Assembly (NCBI GenBank): GCA_949825065.1
Contig: OX463846.1
Span: forward strand, 15,658,205 to 15,722,204
DNA from: Odontocerum albicorne
Lineage: Eukaryota; Arthropoda; Insecta; Trichoptera; Odontoceridae
Reading direction: 5' to 3'
DNA: 64,000 nucleotides
The number at the start of each line of letters is the position of its first letter. Within the stretch, counting starts at the first letter, position 1. This document shows positions 47,220-56,954 of this stretch, in pieces. The notes under the pieces are model-generated. The model was not told the DNA's origin and ran no database searches. It saw only the letters and a list, made by a program, of their open reading frames with translations. Made by a program: the position numbers and the translations under genes.

Positions 47220-47945
47220 AATTAAATAATTATTATTATACTGTAATTATGACAACATTTAATGTTACACACGTATGGAATACAACCGATTTTATATTGT
47301 TTGATTGATGACGATGATTCAGATTACCTTGAATAATTCTACAATATTATCACTTTTTGCACGGTGCGACATGTAATTAAAGAATTGTGGTTTTCTTCAC
47401 ATTCTCATTCGTTGGATTGATCAACACAATGGGTACCGTTCTGATAGTTTTTGTTTACTTTTAACCGAATCTGCCCCCCCCCCCCCCCCCCACTCAAGTA
47501 AAAAACGTTACATCTATGTCAACGAGTTACTAGTATATAAAAAAAATACTTGATTTATCTAAATCTCAAGACTTTGAAGTCAAACACATATGAATAAAAT
47601 AATAAGAACTTAATTTAAATTTCTAACTTTACTAGGTTGACTTATCTCGAGTGTCGCTTCTTAAATGCTTTTTTACTAGCTTTACTCTAATTTTAACTCA
47701 ATTTTATTATGATGGAATAAACAACTACTTAAATTACTTTTCTTACGTGTCTCAAGAAACATTTTAGATGTTGTGTAAGGTGTCAGAATTTATACTAAAA
47801 TATAGTGTGAAATTTATAAAAAGTTTTGAAATATACTGTTTATAAAAAAAGTATCACCTTAATAGCGTTTTTTTTTTATTTGCTCATAATTGACTTTATT
47901 TTCAACTGGAATGAAGTCCAAATGTAAAATAAAAACAAGAATTTT
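47220..47945. other. unassigned DNA with an 18-C run
   Basis: A run of 18 C lies at 47474-47491. Otherwise no feature recognised. Confidence 0.4.
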
Positions 47946-47949
47946 AATA

Positions 47950-49095
47950 ATCCATAAACAATAAACTGTCCACCGAAACATAAGCTCCGACAATGATGAA
48001 AAATGCTCTGCTTTGGACAGGTATCAACATTATTTTGACCAAATATTTTATTAATTAAAACATAAGTTCTGGTAATGGACAATGTAATATTTGCACAGAT
48101 ACTGACATATTTTTGATCAAACACATTTTATTAATTAAAACATGAGTTCTGGTAATGTTGGACAATGTAATATTTGCACAGATACTGACATATTTTTGAT
48201 CAAACACATTTTATTAATTAAAACATGAGTTCTGGTAATGTTGGACAATGTAATATTTGCACAGATACTGACATATTTTTGATCAAACACATTTTATTAA
48301 TTAAAACATGAGTTCTGGTAATGTTGGACAATGTAATATTTGCACAGATACTGACATATTTTTGATCAAACACATTTTATTAATTAAAACATGAGTTCTG
48401 GTAATGTTGGACAATGTAATATTTGCACAGATACTGACATATTTTTGATCAAACACATTTTATTAATTAAAACATGAGTTCTGGTAATGTTGGACAATGT
48501 AATATTTGCACAGATACTGACATATTTTTGATCAAACACATTTTATTAATTAAAACATGAGTTCTGGTAATGTTGGACAATGTAATATTTGCACAGATAC
48601 TGACATATTTTTGATCAAACATACTTTCCACCAAAATATTAGCTCGGCAATGCTGTAAAATGTTTTGTTAGCACACAAATCATCATTATTCAGACCAAAT
48701 ACATTATTCACGAAAATATTAGCTCCGGCTATGCTGGACAAAGCAATGTTCATACAGATATAGACATTATTTCAGTCAAATCTATTATTCACCACATTAA
48801 CTCCAGCAATACTGGACAATGTAAAGTTTGCACAGGTATAGACATTATTTCAATCAATCTATTATTCAACAAAACGTTAGCTCCGACAGTGCTGGACAAT
48901 ACAATGATTTCACGTATGTCGACATTATTTCGATCAAATCTATTATTCACCAAAACATTAGCTCCAGCGATGCTAGATAATGAAATATTTGCACAGATAT
49001 TGGCATAATTTCGATTACATCTATCATCCATCAAAACATTACCTCCGGGTAATGCTGAACAATGAACCGTTCGGACGGATATGGACATAATTTTT
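47950..49095 (-). repeat. 83/81-bp tandem array with homogenised core
   Basis: Six copies of 83 bp (starts 48121, 48204, 48287, 48370, 48453, 48536) look identical. An 80-bp near-copy precedes them (48041). Diverged copies extend to about 47950 on the left and 49095 on the right, with landmarks TTAGCTCC(A/G)GCAATGCTGGACAA and (G/A)ACATTATTTC(A/G)AT. In the right flank, read on the minus strand, the period is 81 bp and open: NVLMDDRCNRNYANICANIS, NVLVNNRFDRNNVDIRE and NVLLNNRLIEIMSIPVQT are 27-residue units. The core 83-bp period breaks that frame. Frames at 47876-48124, 48550-48753 and 48789-49115 are pieces of this. Confidence 0.92.
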
Positions 49096-49096
49096 A

Positions 49097-49468
49097 CTAA
49101 ATAATTACTAAACATAAATCATATAGGGCTAGTTCAGTATTATAAAAAACAACTCCATATATATTTTCATCGTGTCTGATATGGAGCAAGACCAACATTT
49201 CCAAACGTAAACTATTGTCATATACTAGAACTGGAACCCAATAGTATCTAAGGTATTCGATGAACAACCAGCGCACTGTGCGTGATGACGCTACCAAGGG
49301 TCTTGAGTTTGTGTTTATCAGTGAACTGATTTTGTTCAGTATTTTGTTACCATATTGAGAATATGCGAATAGTCCTATAAGGATAATGGATTTGTTGTAA
49401 GAGTTTCTAGATAATTTGATCATGGAGTTTCTACTGTTATCAAATCGCTCTGCAGCAAACTTACTCAC
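49097..49468 (-). CDS. uncharacterised 123-codon frame next to the repeat array
   Basis: An open minus-strand frame starts MSKFAAERFDNSRNSM and ends at 49097, 5' of and slightly overlapping the 27-residue repeats in another frame (48789-49115). I do not recognise it: no domain, signal peptide or catalytic motif, though it is less low-complexity than chance frames nearby. If a gene exists on this strand it would join this piece to the repeat array by splicing or a past frameshift. It might equally be fortuitous. Low confidence. Confidence 0.2.
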   Translation of the reverse strand: MSKFAAERFDNSRNSMIKLSRNSYNKSIILIGLFAYSQYGNKILNKISSLINTNSRPLVASSRTVRWLFIEYLRYYWVPVLVYDNSLRLEMLVLLHIRHDENIYGVVFYNTELALYDLCLVII

Positions 49469-49539
49469 AGCTAATTGGAATGTGGCTCAATTATATGGAA
49501 AACAAAAAGAATTATGAATATCCTCAAAGACTGAGAACA

Positions 49540-50050
49540 AAAGAAATTTCAGCGATACCTTTAATTTAGGGAGTATTGCTATTATTCATGGTTATATCCT
49601 ACGATTTATCCATGAAATATTCTTAGATATCACTCCGTAAGTACGAGGAAAGATCTTCCTATAATATATGTATATATGCAAATTGCTTTCAGGAAAGAAT
49701 AACCCCTTAGTAGATCAACAAAATTATGTTTAATGAATTCGACAAGTGCTTCTGTCATTGGCAGTTGAAGTTATGATATGTCGGGTGCCCTATTCTCAAA
49801 CATAACTATTAAGTGCATCCACCTCATACGTGAGATGACTTTTTTAAACATCGATATGTACTACGGCTCGATAATAAGAACGAGTTCGTATTTTTTAATC
49901 TTTGTTGATATGAGTATATAATAGTTATGCCACTTTACAATATGAACTATTATTTTTATTAGTTTCTTCGAGTATTATCTTTAAAAAAATTGAGTATCAT
50001 GTAAACTATTTTGAATTCAAATAAATTTCTTTTATTTCATTTTTGGTCAA
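49540..50050 (+). other. segment family copy D (most diverged)
   Basis: Weak alignment to A, B and C: GCAAATTGCTTTCAGGAAAG (49678) against AATTGCTAGCAGGAAAAATA of copy C, and a stretch after GGTGCCCTATTCTCAAAC (49780) against GTGCCATATTCACAAATTG, with GAGATGACTTTTTTAAACAT against GGAATGACGTTATTGAATAA. It ends with AAATAAATTTC. Coding potential is destroyed. Confidence 0.35.
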
Positions 50051-50054
50051 AAGT

Positions 50055-50565
50055 TTTATGCATCTCCAGTGTATGGATTATTTTATTATAGTCAATTTTG
50101 TTCATTTCTAAAATTCTACCTTAAATATCTGCAAAAAAATTAGAGTATTTAATGTTGCATTGCAATTGAAGTGAATTAGAATTTTTTTAACTTTTCAATT
50201 TAAATATTTCATGTTGAAGTTACAGCAAATAAAACTAAACAACTCATTTCAATTGCACGGCAAACTTTTAGCAACGATTTAATATAAAGCGTTTAAAAAA
50301 TATAACCATGTTTCTTTTCTACACCAAATATATTTTTTTCCTACCTTTAGTTTACCGAACGAGTCACTCGTTCTCATAAGCAAGTCTCGAACAGTTTTCA
50401 GCATCGCCGGGATATGGAAAAGTTAGAGGCTTTGAATTCATAGAAGCCAAAGCCTTTATAACTTCAATGCCTCAACTTTGGGAATGTTCCTTGTTTGATA
50501 CTTTGTCAAATTTTCATAAATCAACTTTAAATTGGATGTTAAGAAAAATTTAATTATTGAAATTT
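50055..50565. other. unassigned DNA between segment copies
   Basis: GC-richer patch at 50350-50490 with a short inverted repeat (AGGCTTTGAATTCA against the AAAGCCT side); nothing recognised. Confidence 0.35.
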
Positions 50566-50569
50566 ATCA

Positions 50570-50935
50570 CATAATGGAAATTTTGCTTAACTTTAAAATG
50601 TGCTTCAGAACAAAATAAAAACCTATGCCTAAATCTACGTCACTGAAAATGTATTTTAAATGGCTTGTTTGAAACTTTAAATATCTATGCTTTTGGATTT
50701 TTGAAATATTCTGGATATTTGAAAAATGTTTTTTAAATTAATATAGTAATACTTACATCATGTGTTATTCATTAACACCTTTATTGGCTTGGCTACTGCT
50801 TTTTAAGCGTTAGAAATTATATACGCACCTGTTTACATATACATAAATTGCTAGCAGGAAAAATAGTAAAAACCTTGGTGGATTGAGTAACCTTTGTTTA
50901 ATGTACTGAACAATTAAACTGGCAACAATTTTGGA
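50570..50935 (+). other. segment family copy C, left part
   Basis: Direct repeat of copy A 42140-42500: TAAAATGTGCTTCAGAACAA against AAAATGTCCTTCAGAACTAA, CAAATCTACGTCA-like against AAAATCTACAATCA, and AAATTGCTAGCAGGAAAAAT against AAATTGCTAACAGGAAAAAT, in the same order. Copy C is then interrupted: the MPRKC gene copy (51189-51888) lies where A/B have only about 100 bp, and copy C resumes at about 51960. Confidence 0.55.
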
Positions 50936-51188
50936 TTTTTTTTTGCTTCTCGAACATATACTACGTTACAATAATATGTATTTTTTTATTATCCTGGCAA
51001 GTCGGAATTCCGAGAAATACCTAAAAACTGTTTTAGGGAAAATTTATTTATTAACACCGTAACCGCATTGCATAACTGTCATTTACAATTCATTGCAGGC
51101 TATGTCAAAGTGATGTTAATAAGTATTGTGTGATTTAAGCGAAGAACTTTGTGATTTTGAGTGAAATACTTATTTTAAAAGGATAAAT

Positions 51189-51888
51189 ATGCCAAGGAAG
51201 TGCATTAATAGCCCAAACTCTTTTTGTTACGTTTGTGGGAGGTTTGCGTTTAAGGTTTGCATAGAAATATAACAACTTTAATACGGAAGGCATACGGGTT
51301 ATATTTTACCTGCAAGATCGGAGCCCAGGATATATTATGGGGGCCTCACATTTGCTGCGCTACTTGTGCGGTAAATTTGCGAGCTTGGCTTAAAGATGCC
51401 AGAAAATCAATACCATTTGCTGTTCCCATGGTATGGAGAGAGCAAAAAGATCACGCAACTGATTGCTACTTTTGTTTAAGTAATATGATTGGGTTCTCTT
51501 CCAAAAATAAAAAGAGTATTGAATACCCGAATCTTCATTCCGCAATTCGACCTATCGCTCACAGTGACACGCTACCAATTCCAATACCGGCTTCATTTTG
51601 GACACTAGATGAAGAAGATGATGACAACCATGCGGTAAACGAACATCATACGGATATGGAATACCACCTACCATCAACTTCCAATGAACCACACTTAATA
51701 ACCTTGGTGCTATAAGCGACGAGCATGGAGAGCGCTTTCATCAGGGTATATCAGTAATGGAAAAACGATACCAGAGAAAATCGAATCCAACCATGCTAGC
51801 GGATTATTGCTGGACTACAATTAAAGACAATCCAAGAGCGCAATATAAAATAAAACTTCCAAAAAAATGTAAAATTGGTGATGAGTAG
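51189..51888 (+). pseudogene. repeated arthropod zinc-binding protein gene, internally deleted
   Basis: Reads MPRKCINSPNSFCYVCGRF, a 1-base shift near 51257, then NITTLIRKAYGLYF, GPHICCATCAVNLRAWLK, AVPMVWREQKDHATDCYFCL, NKKSIEYPNLHSAIRP and TSNEPHL, ending in a stop at 51715. In the next frame NLGAISDEHGERFHQGISVM, EKRYQRKSNPTMLADYCW and KLPKKCK run to TAG at 51886-51888. I recognise both ends as the N- and C-termini of a protein family repeated in many arthropod genomes, presumably mobile, of unknown function. Cys/His pairs (CYVC, HICCATC, HATDCYFC) suggest zinc binding. The few hundred residues that normally lie between EPHL and NLGA are gone, so this is an internally deleted, frameshifted copy. 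Confidence 0.7.
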
Positions 51889-51917
51889 ATATATTTCCTT
51901 TATACTATGTAGAACAC

Positions 51918-52370
51918 TTGTTTTATTTTCAAATATATAATAAATTAAAAACTATACGTGATACATACTTTTTAATGATACCAATAAAATCAACATCCGA
52001 AAGTGCATTAAAAATATGTATCGGATTCCAGGAAGCAAAAACTTTGTTCCCCAGGGATTATTTACGCTATTTTGAATTTAGATTGATTTCAGTGCCATAT
52101 TCACAAATTGAGCAGTTCAGATCATCACCACTCGCACACGGAATGACGTTATTGAATAAATTTTGCGATATAGATGTTTTTCATATCTTGAAGGATAAAT
52201 TTAGCACTGAACCATAACTAAGCCAACTTCACAGAAAATCAAGGATATTATTGTTGTTTTCATTAAATTTTATTAAGATTTTTTACACTTTAATTGTTTT
52301 TCTTGTTATTTGATGTAATTGGTTTGAACCTGTATAAAATGTAAAATAAATAGTAAACGCATTAAGCACT
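51918..52370 (+). CDS. segment family copy C, right part, with 99-codon frame
   Basis: An open frame from 51918 to 52217 encodes a 99-residue peptide containing DTYFLMIPIKSTSESALK, LFPRDYLRYFEFRLISVPYS and GMTLLNKFCDIDVFHILKDK. It is the only copy of the A/B/C/D family whose frame is open. Copy B preserves a recognisable GMTLLKEF...HI but has lost the rest. Downstream are TTTGATGTAATTGGTTTGAA and AAATAAATAG, a plausible polyadenylation region conserved in A and B. No homologue is known to me and the start codon is arbitrary; it could be the last exon of a gene or a mobile-element piece. Confidence 0.4.
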
Positions 52371-52993
52371 TTAACCTTTCCCCCTTCCTGTGCTAAAAAA
52401 ATCCGCCCGTTCCGATGTTGTGTATTCAATACACATCAATACATATGTAAAAATGAGCGATTTAAAATCGAAAAAATAAGAATATTCATAGACAATCGCT
52501 TAAATTAATTAAATTTGTCAAAAGTGATAATAATTGAAATTCAATTGCTGTAAACATGAAAAAAAATCAGACGACGTTCACAAAACGGGCAAAGCGACCA
52601 CCTCGAACGAAAGCCGGCTGGCTACTGAGCGAGAGAAGCGAGCGAACTGAGATTCTATTTCTTGCGTTCTCATATACCGAAGTAGAGTGAGAGTGAGACA
52701 TGAATAGGGTCGCTTCCTCACCCATAGCGGTTTTTTAGAATGAATATACCTACGTCACACACTGGCACACGTTTGATTGTATTGATGAATTTGTTCCCGA
52801 TTTTCATAAAATTCTCTGATGTGGCTGATAAGTGCTAATTATTATTATTAATATTACTTTTTTCATTCAATGCGTAAATGTATTACGGAGGAATACCTGA
52901 AATCTGAACCCAGTATTTATTATATTTATAGAGATATTAAAGTTTTTAGAAGCAATGTGTACTAGTTACACATCACAAGACAGGAAGGGTTAA
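52371..52993. mobile_element. piggyBac-like non-autonomous element
   Basis: Both flanks are TTAA (52371-52374 and 52990-52993). The right end read inward is CCCTTCCTGTCTTGTGATG. The left end is CCTTTCCCCCTTCCTGTGC, the same CCCTTCCTGT motif with about six extra bases before it. Subterminal GATGTTGTGTATT (left) and GATGTGTAACTAGTACA (right, complement) extend the symmetry. TTAA target plus CCC-starting ends is diagnostic of piggyBac. The 615-bp interior has no transposase but is GC-richer with AGCGAGAGAAGCGAGCGAAC and GAGTGAGAGTGAGA. This is a MITE-type copy. Confidence 0.75.
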
Positions 52994-53154
52994 GCAAAAA
53001 CCAAACTAAAACCCTATTTTTAAAAATGGATATCAACGGGAATCTAGCATCTAGAAGACCACGGAGATTGTCCAGTAGATAGTAAACTTTTTCAGAAATG
53101 GTTAGTCATGCAAGTCCAAATCTTTATGAAATTTGTTAAATCAATAAAAAAATG

Positions 53155-54290
53155 TTAAATCAATCTTCTCCCTGGCTCCATCACAACTCACTATCTGCAA
53201 AGACTGTTGGGGTCAGCTCTCCTCGTCCTCAGGTTGTATGCTCTTCTGTCCCGGACTACGTCCCCCAGGCCGTGCCTCTGCATCAGGTTATCTTTTTGCA
53301 CCACCCGTGAATTCTTTGGTCTTCCTCTGGTTGTTATTCGACGAAGATCCATGGAGATTGCCTAGTTCACAATGTGATCGGATGCTCTGCGTCCAACGTG
53401 CCCATACCATCTCAATCGCCTCTCCTTCATCTTATTGTCAATGCCTGTAACACCTAGGCTTCCACGAATGCGTGAGCTTTTTATTTTGTCTCTTAGGGAC
53501 ACACCAGTTGACCATCTTAGCATGCACATTTCAGCAGTTTCTAGTTACTTGGATTAAGAGTTATACATCGTCCACCATTCGGAGCCATAGAGGAGTGCGG
53601 GTCTGACAATCGTTTGGTATACTTTTCCTTTTAACTTTACTGGCATTTTCAGATCACATAGAACTCCTGTCATTGATCTAAACTTCAGCCATCCCACGCT
53701 AATTTTATGTGTTACATCTGCTGCACATCCTCCATCGCTATGGATGAGTGACCCAAGATACTTAAAGTGGTCACAATTTGGTAATGTTTCGCCATCCATT
53801 TGCATTACGGGAGTGACAGCATTTGTGTTCTCGAATGGTAGGTACAGATACTCTGTTTTCTTTCTGCTCAGTCTCAATCCATTGTCCTCCAAGATTATTC
53901 TCCACCTTTCCAGACTATTTTGTAGGTCTTCATGTTTTTCACTTATTAATACGATATCGTCTGAAAATAGTAGGATCTTTAGGAGAATGTTCATTTCCTG
54001 GTTAGTTAAATAGTCCATGACTAAGATGAACAGTAGTGGACTGAGTACCAATCCTTGATGTACCCCCAACTTTACAGGAAATTTTGGTGAAGTTCCCGAA
54101 GTACACCTCACTTGCGTTTTCACGTTATCATACATGTCCTGAATGGCAAGTACATACTTTTCTGGTACACTATGTGCTCTAAGTGCTGCGAAAATTAGGC
54201 TTCTAGGGACCCTGTCAAATGCCTTTTCAAGATCGATAAAGACCATATGAAGGTCTTTCTTGGCATCACGGGGTTTTTCCACAAAGAGTC
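53155..54290 (-). mobile_element. RTE-type LINE, 5'-truncated insertion
   Basis: A minus-strand insertion starting inside the RT domain (54282) and running to the element 3' end near 53155. The flanks share GTTAAATCAATAAAA (53135-53149 and 54292-54306), a candidate 15-bp target-site duplication. A third GTTAAATCAAT sits at 53154-53164 inside the 3' tail, so the duplication could be partly a tail repeat. Downstream of the long frame the protein continues with frameshifts: MLRWSTGVSLRDKI, MKERRLRWYGHVGRR, RGRPKNSRVVQKDNL and RRAYNLRTRRADPN, the normal distal end of this LINE type. Confidence 0.85.
53554..54282 (-). pseudogene. reverse transcriptase fragment of RTE-type LINE
   Basis: 242 open codons. 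HMVFIDLEKAFDRVPR is RT motif A (catalytic Asp), LGVHQGLVLSPLLF is motif B, and LLFSDDIVLIS is motif C, reading FSDD where most LINEs have YADD or FADD (both Asp kept). RLSRKKTEYLYLPF and FKYLGSLIHSDGG are motifs D and E, and KGKVYQTIVRPALLYGSE the thumb. The finger motifs, the endonuclease domain and the end of the protein are missing, so it cannot transpose. It is the youngest-looking LINE in the window, with no stop in 729 bases. The plus-strand frames at 53744-54013 are shadows. Confidence 0.92.
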
Positions 54291-54639
54291 AGTTAAATCA
54301 ATAAAATAAATAATGTCTTAGCATACGTATTCCTAACACCCTCTCAGGACCATGAGATCGCACTTCGTTATTCCAGGAATTAAACTGTCACTTGAGGTAT
54401 ATTTGAGTCCAGTTATTTTTTTGACATGATGCTAATATTTATTTTTGTTCCTAAATCAAAAGAAACCAAAATCTGACTTTTATTAAGTTTTAAATTTTTT
54501 TTATTATATTTTCATTGACGATAATATACAATATAATTGACACACGTGATCCACGTAAAGCAGGAATTTCTAGTTAGACAGTCACAGTAACTAAAAATAA
54601 AATTTAAACATGAAACGGAAGAGGAATATGATCATTAAA

Positions 54640-55010
54640 ATGATTTTTTTTAAATGTCATATGGAAACGTGTATGGGTTGCTGTATGCAGATGATGGTAG
54701 CGTTGGCGGAGAGTGAATATAAATTGCAGAGTTTTAAAAGTAAATTGAGTGAGTGATGCGAAACAAAAAATCTAAAAATAAATGTTGCAAAATCTAGAGA
54801 AATGTGAATAAGAAAGTAAAGTCGATAAATGGGTGAATATTTAAAGATAGTTGAGTTGTTACAACTAGTTGAGGAATCCTGTTATTTAGGTAGTACATTC
54901 TCAGATAATTAAATAGCTAAGAGGGATGCCCAACGGCGTGTAGCGTAAGGAAACAAAGTCAGTGAGGTACTAATACATATATACTCAAACCGGGCATTAT
55001 AAAAATCTGC
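54640..55010 (+). pseudogene. LINE family A, RT catalytic region (left part of split copy)
   Basis: Plus strand: GLLYADDGSVGGE carries the RT motif C YADD (codons at about 54680-54693), followed by YKLQSFKSKLSE, NLKINVAKSREM (motif D), VEESCYLGSTFSD (motif E) and AKRDAQRRVA. Stops interrupt. The protein should continue with YGSETW, but that block is found only at 55490, after an interruption of about 480 bp that includes a foldback element. Confidence 0.72.
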
Positions 55011-55014
55011 TAAG

Positions 55015-55168
55015 ATGATGATAGTCCACAATAATATTTTGGATCCAAATTTATTTATTTATTCTCAAAATAGGCTTAGCCTAATTACTTGGAAAAATAA
55101 AAGACATTAAAAATAAAGAAAAATTACATAGAATAAAAAAAAATTTAATTATATAAAATAAAAAATAA
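55015..55168. other. A-rich interruption inside the split LINE
   Basis: AT-rich stretch with TTTATTTATTTATTC (about 55050-55064) and AAATAAAAAATAA. It is neither LINE family A nor foldback; probably another insertion's tail. Confidence 0.35.
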
Positions 55169-55368
55169 TGTATAGTACCCGGCGGTAAGTAATACACATC
55201 GGGCTTAAATTCAAAACGTATGAATGACAGAGACGACGCTCTACAAAGCCGACAGTCTCTTTCTTAAGAGACTGTTTGCCATAATCGGCTTTGTAGAGCG
55301 TCGTCTTTGTCATTCATACATTTTGAGTTTAAGCCCGATGTGTATTACTTACCGCCGGGTACTGTATA
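55169..55368. mobile_element. 188-bp foldback (palindromic) element with 6-bp target duplication
   Basis: Arms of about 78 bp run from GTACCCGGCGGTAAGTAATA (55175) to its complement ending CCGCCGGGTAC (55362), with only a few mismatches. The centre holds ACAGTCTCTTTCTTAAGAGA, itself palindromic. The flanks TGTATA (55169-55174 and 55363-55368) are identical, a credible 6-bp target duplication. The element is GC-richer than its surroundings and non-coding. It has been inserted within LINE family A (54640-55965). Superfamily unknown: the 6-bp duplication and GTACCC ends do not match mariner, hAT or piggyBac. Confidence 0.85.
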
Positions 55369-55489
55369 TGCATACATCACATAACATATATACACACAAA
55401 CGTATGATACACATATATTCAGTCACTTATAGTAAGTACGTTGATGAGTGCTTTCTAACGCGCTCAATCTTAGAAGAAAATTTTGATGA

Positions 55490-55965
55490 AAGGAAGTGAA
55501 ACGTGGACGTGAAAAAAGAGTGAGAAGAGCCGAAAAAGTGCTATAGAGGTGCATGCATTGAGAAGAATATACGGAATGAAGATGTATGGCAGAATGCGGA
55601 ATGAAGTGATAAGGGATAAATGTGAACTTAACGCTGATGTGTTCAGTAAAATCAATAATAGTACGTTCAGATAGTTTGGCCATGTAGAACGAATAAATGA
55701 ATAAAAACTAACAAAACAGATATACACTGCAGATGTAAGTGTAAGGCGTATGAAAGGAGGACCAAAGAAAGTATGGTTGGATCAAGTGAATGAAATTCTA
55801 AAAGAAAGAAAAATAGAAATTCAGAGAAATCGTAGAGGTTGTATAATAAGGTGTAAGGATGTGGCAGAGGCTAAGGAAGTTTGTACAGTTAGTAAAATTT
55901 GGTGCTTTATCCTCGCTATCTACCCCAACAGGGAAATGGAGTGATGGTATGTATGTACCTCTTTA
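55490..55965 (+). pseudogene. LINE family A, C-terminal region and 3' end (right part of split copy)
   Basis: Plus strand: SETWT and KKSEKSRK, HALRRIYGMKMYGRMRNEVI, RDKCELNADVFSKI, FGHVERINE, KLTKQIYTADVSVRRM, then an open frame (55750-55944) MKGGPKKVWLDQVNEILKER, NRRGCIIRCKDVAEAKEVC and LAIYPNREME, ending at ATGGTATGTATGTA (55945-55958). This is the most complete C-terminus of the family and defines its order. Stops before and within show it is dead. With 54640-55010 it forms one insertion broken by later elements. Confidence 0.8.
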
Positions 55966-55969
55966 AAAT

Positions 55970-56130
55970 GTTAATTTTATTACTTTTATATTTTCATAGC
56001 CGGTAAAAAAAAATGAAAAATAAATAATTAATTGATATAAAATTATCACTCAACGTTATTAAAAAAAGAAACCTTTTGACAGGTTTACTTAGAAATAGCA
56101 AACATATATTGTACAATACATTCCGTTAAG
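55970..56130. other. unassigned AT-rich DNA
   Basis: Nothing recognisable. Confidence 0.35.
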
Positions 56131-56135
56131 AGTAT

Positions 56136-56409
56136 TGTGACCGACGCGCGGCGCGACGTGAACACAAGGTAATGGTAATATGTAGTCTCGTTGAGTTTAT
56201 TGGCATCCATTAAGATTTCTACGTATTGTTTACGCATGTTATTCAATAGGCAGATATGTCACAGACAAACTACACCCCCTCTTTGCTCTCCCTTATTTAT
56301 TATTATCTATGGTTAATGTCACCTTGCAAATGATAAGAGGGGTTTTATTTAATGGATAAAATCAAATCTGGCGTAGGCTCGAGGCTTGCCGCCTACCGCA
56401 TGGGTGACA
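56136..56409 (-). mobile_element. LTR-like segment
   Basis: Read on the minus strand, the segment starts TGTCACCCATGCGGTAGGCG, has an AT-rich middle with AATAAACTC and ends GTCGCGCCGCGCGTCGGTCA then CA. TG...CA ends, 6-of-7 terminal inverted match (TGTCACC/TGTGACC), a polyadenylation signal and a GC-rich U5-like end fit a short LTR of about 274 bp. The flanking five bases (AGTAT and TGTGA) do not match, so a target duplication is not supported. Confidence 0.4.
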
Positions 56410-56411
56410 TG

Positions 56412-56950
56412 TGAAATATTCACTTAGAATCCACTTTATAGAAATATTTTCGTGGAATAATTTATAATAAACTTATTACAAAATACATTTATAATTCTGA
56501 TGAAAACTAAAACCTGTCGAGTTTATTCTTCATTAGTGATGTTTTCAAACTAATTAGCAAATATAAATTTTTCCTCAATAAGATATACGGTTTTCCGGAA
56601 AGTAGTGTCATTTTTATCGATTGGATATTGAAATTTTCCTTATTTACTTCATTTCTTATATACTGAATATAAAATATTATGAAATACAATAGTAAGCGTA
56701 TTTTTTGGCCATTGTTTATATTAATTTCTTGAACAATCTTCGAGTGTCATTTTGAAAATAAGTTGCCGATGCTTTTTTATTACCGCAAAGGAAGTATATG
56801 TTCTCATATATAGCAACGATGCAGTTAGCGATTATGTGAGTCAAATATGGTTTAATAAATCGTTATGGGGATACGTTATTCGAAGATACAGAAAATTTCT
56901 GTATTTTATCCATGGTCTGGTAAAAAAGATAGTTATAAGCACACTTCGTC
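56412..56950. other. unassigned AT-rich DNA
   Basis: Short overlapping frames on both strands; none supported. Confidence 0.35.
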
Positions 56951-56954
56951 CCTG

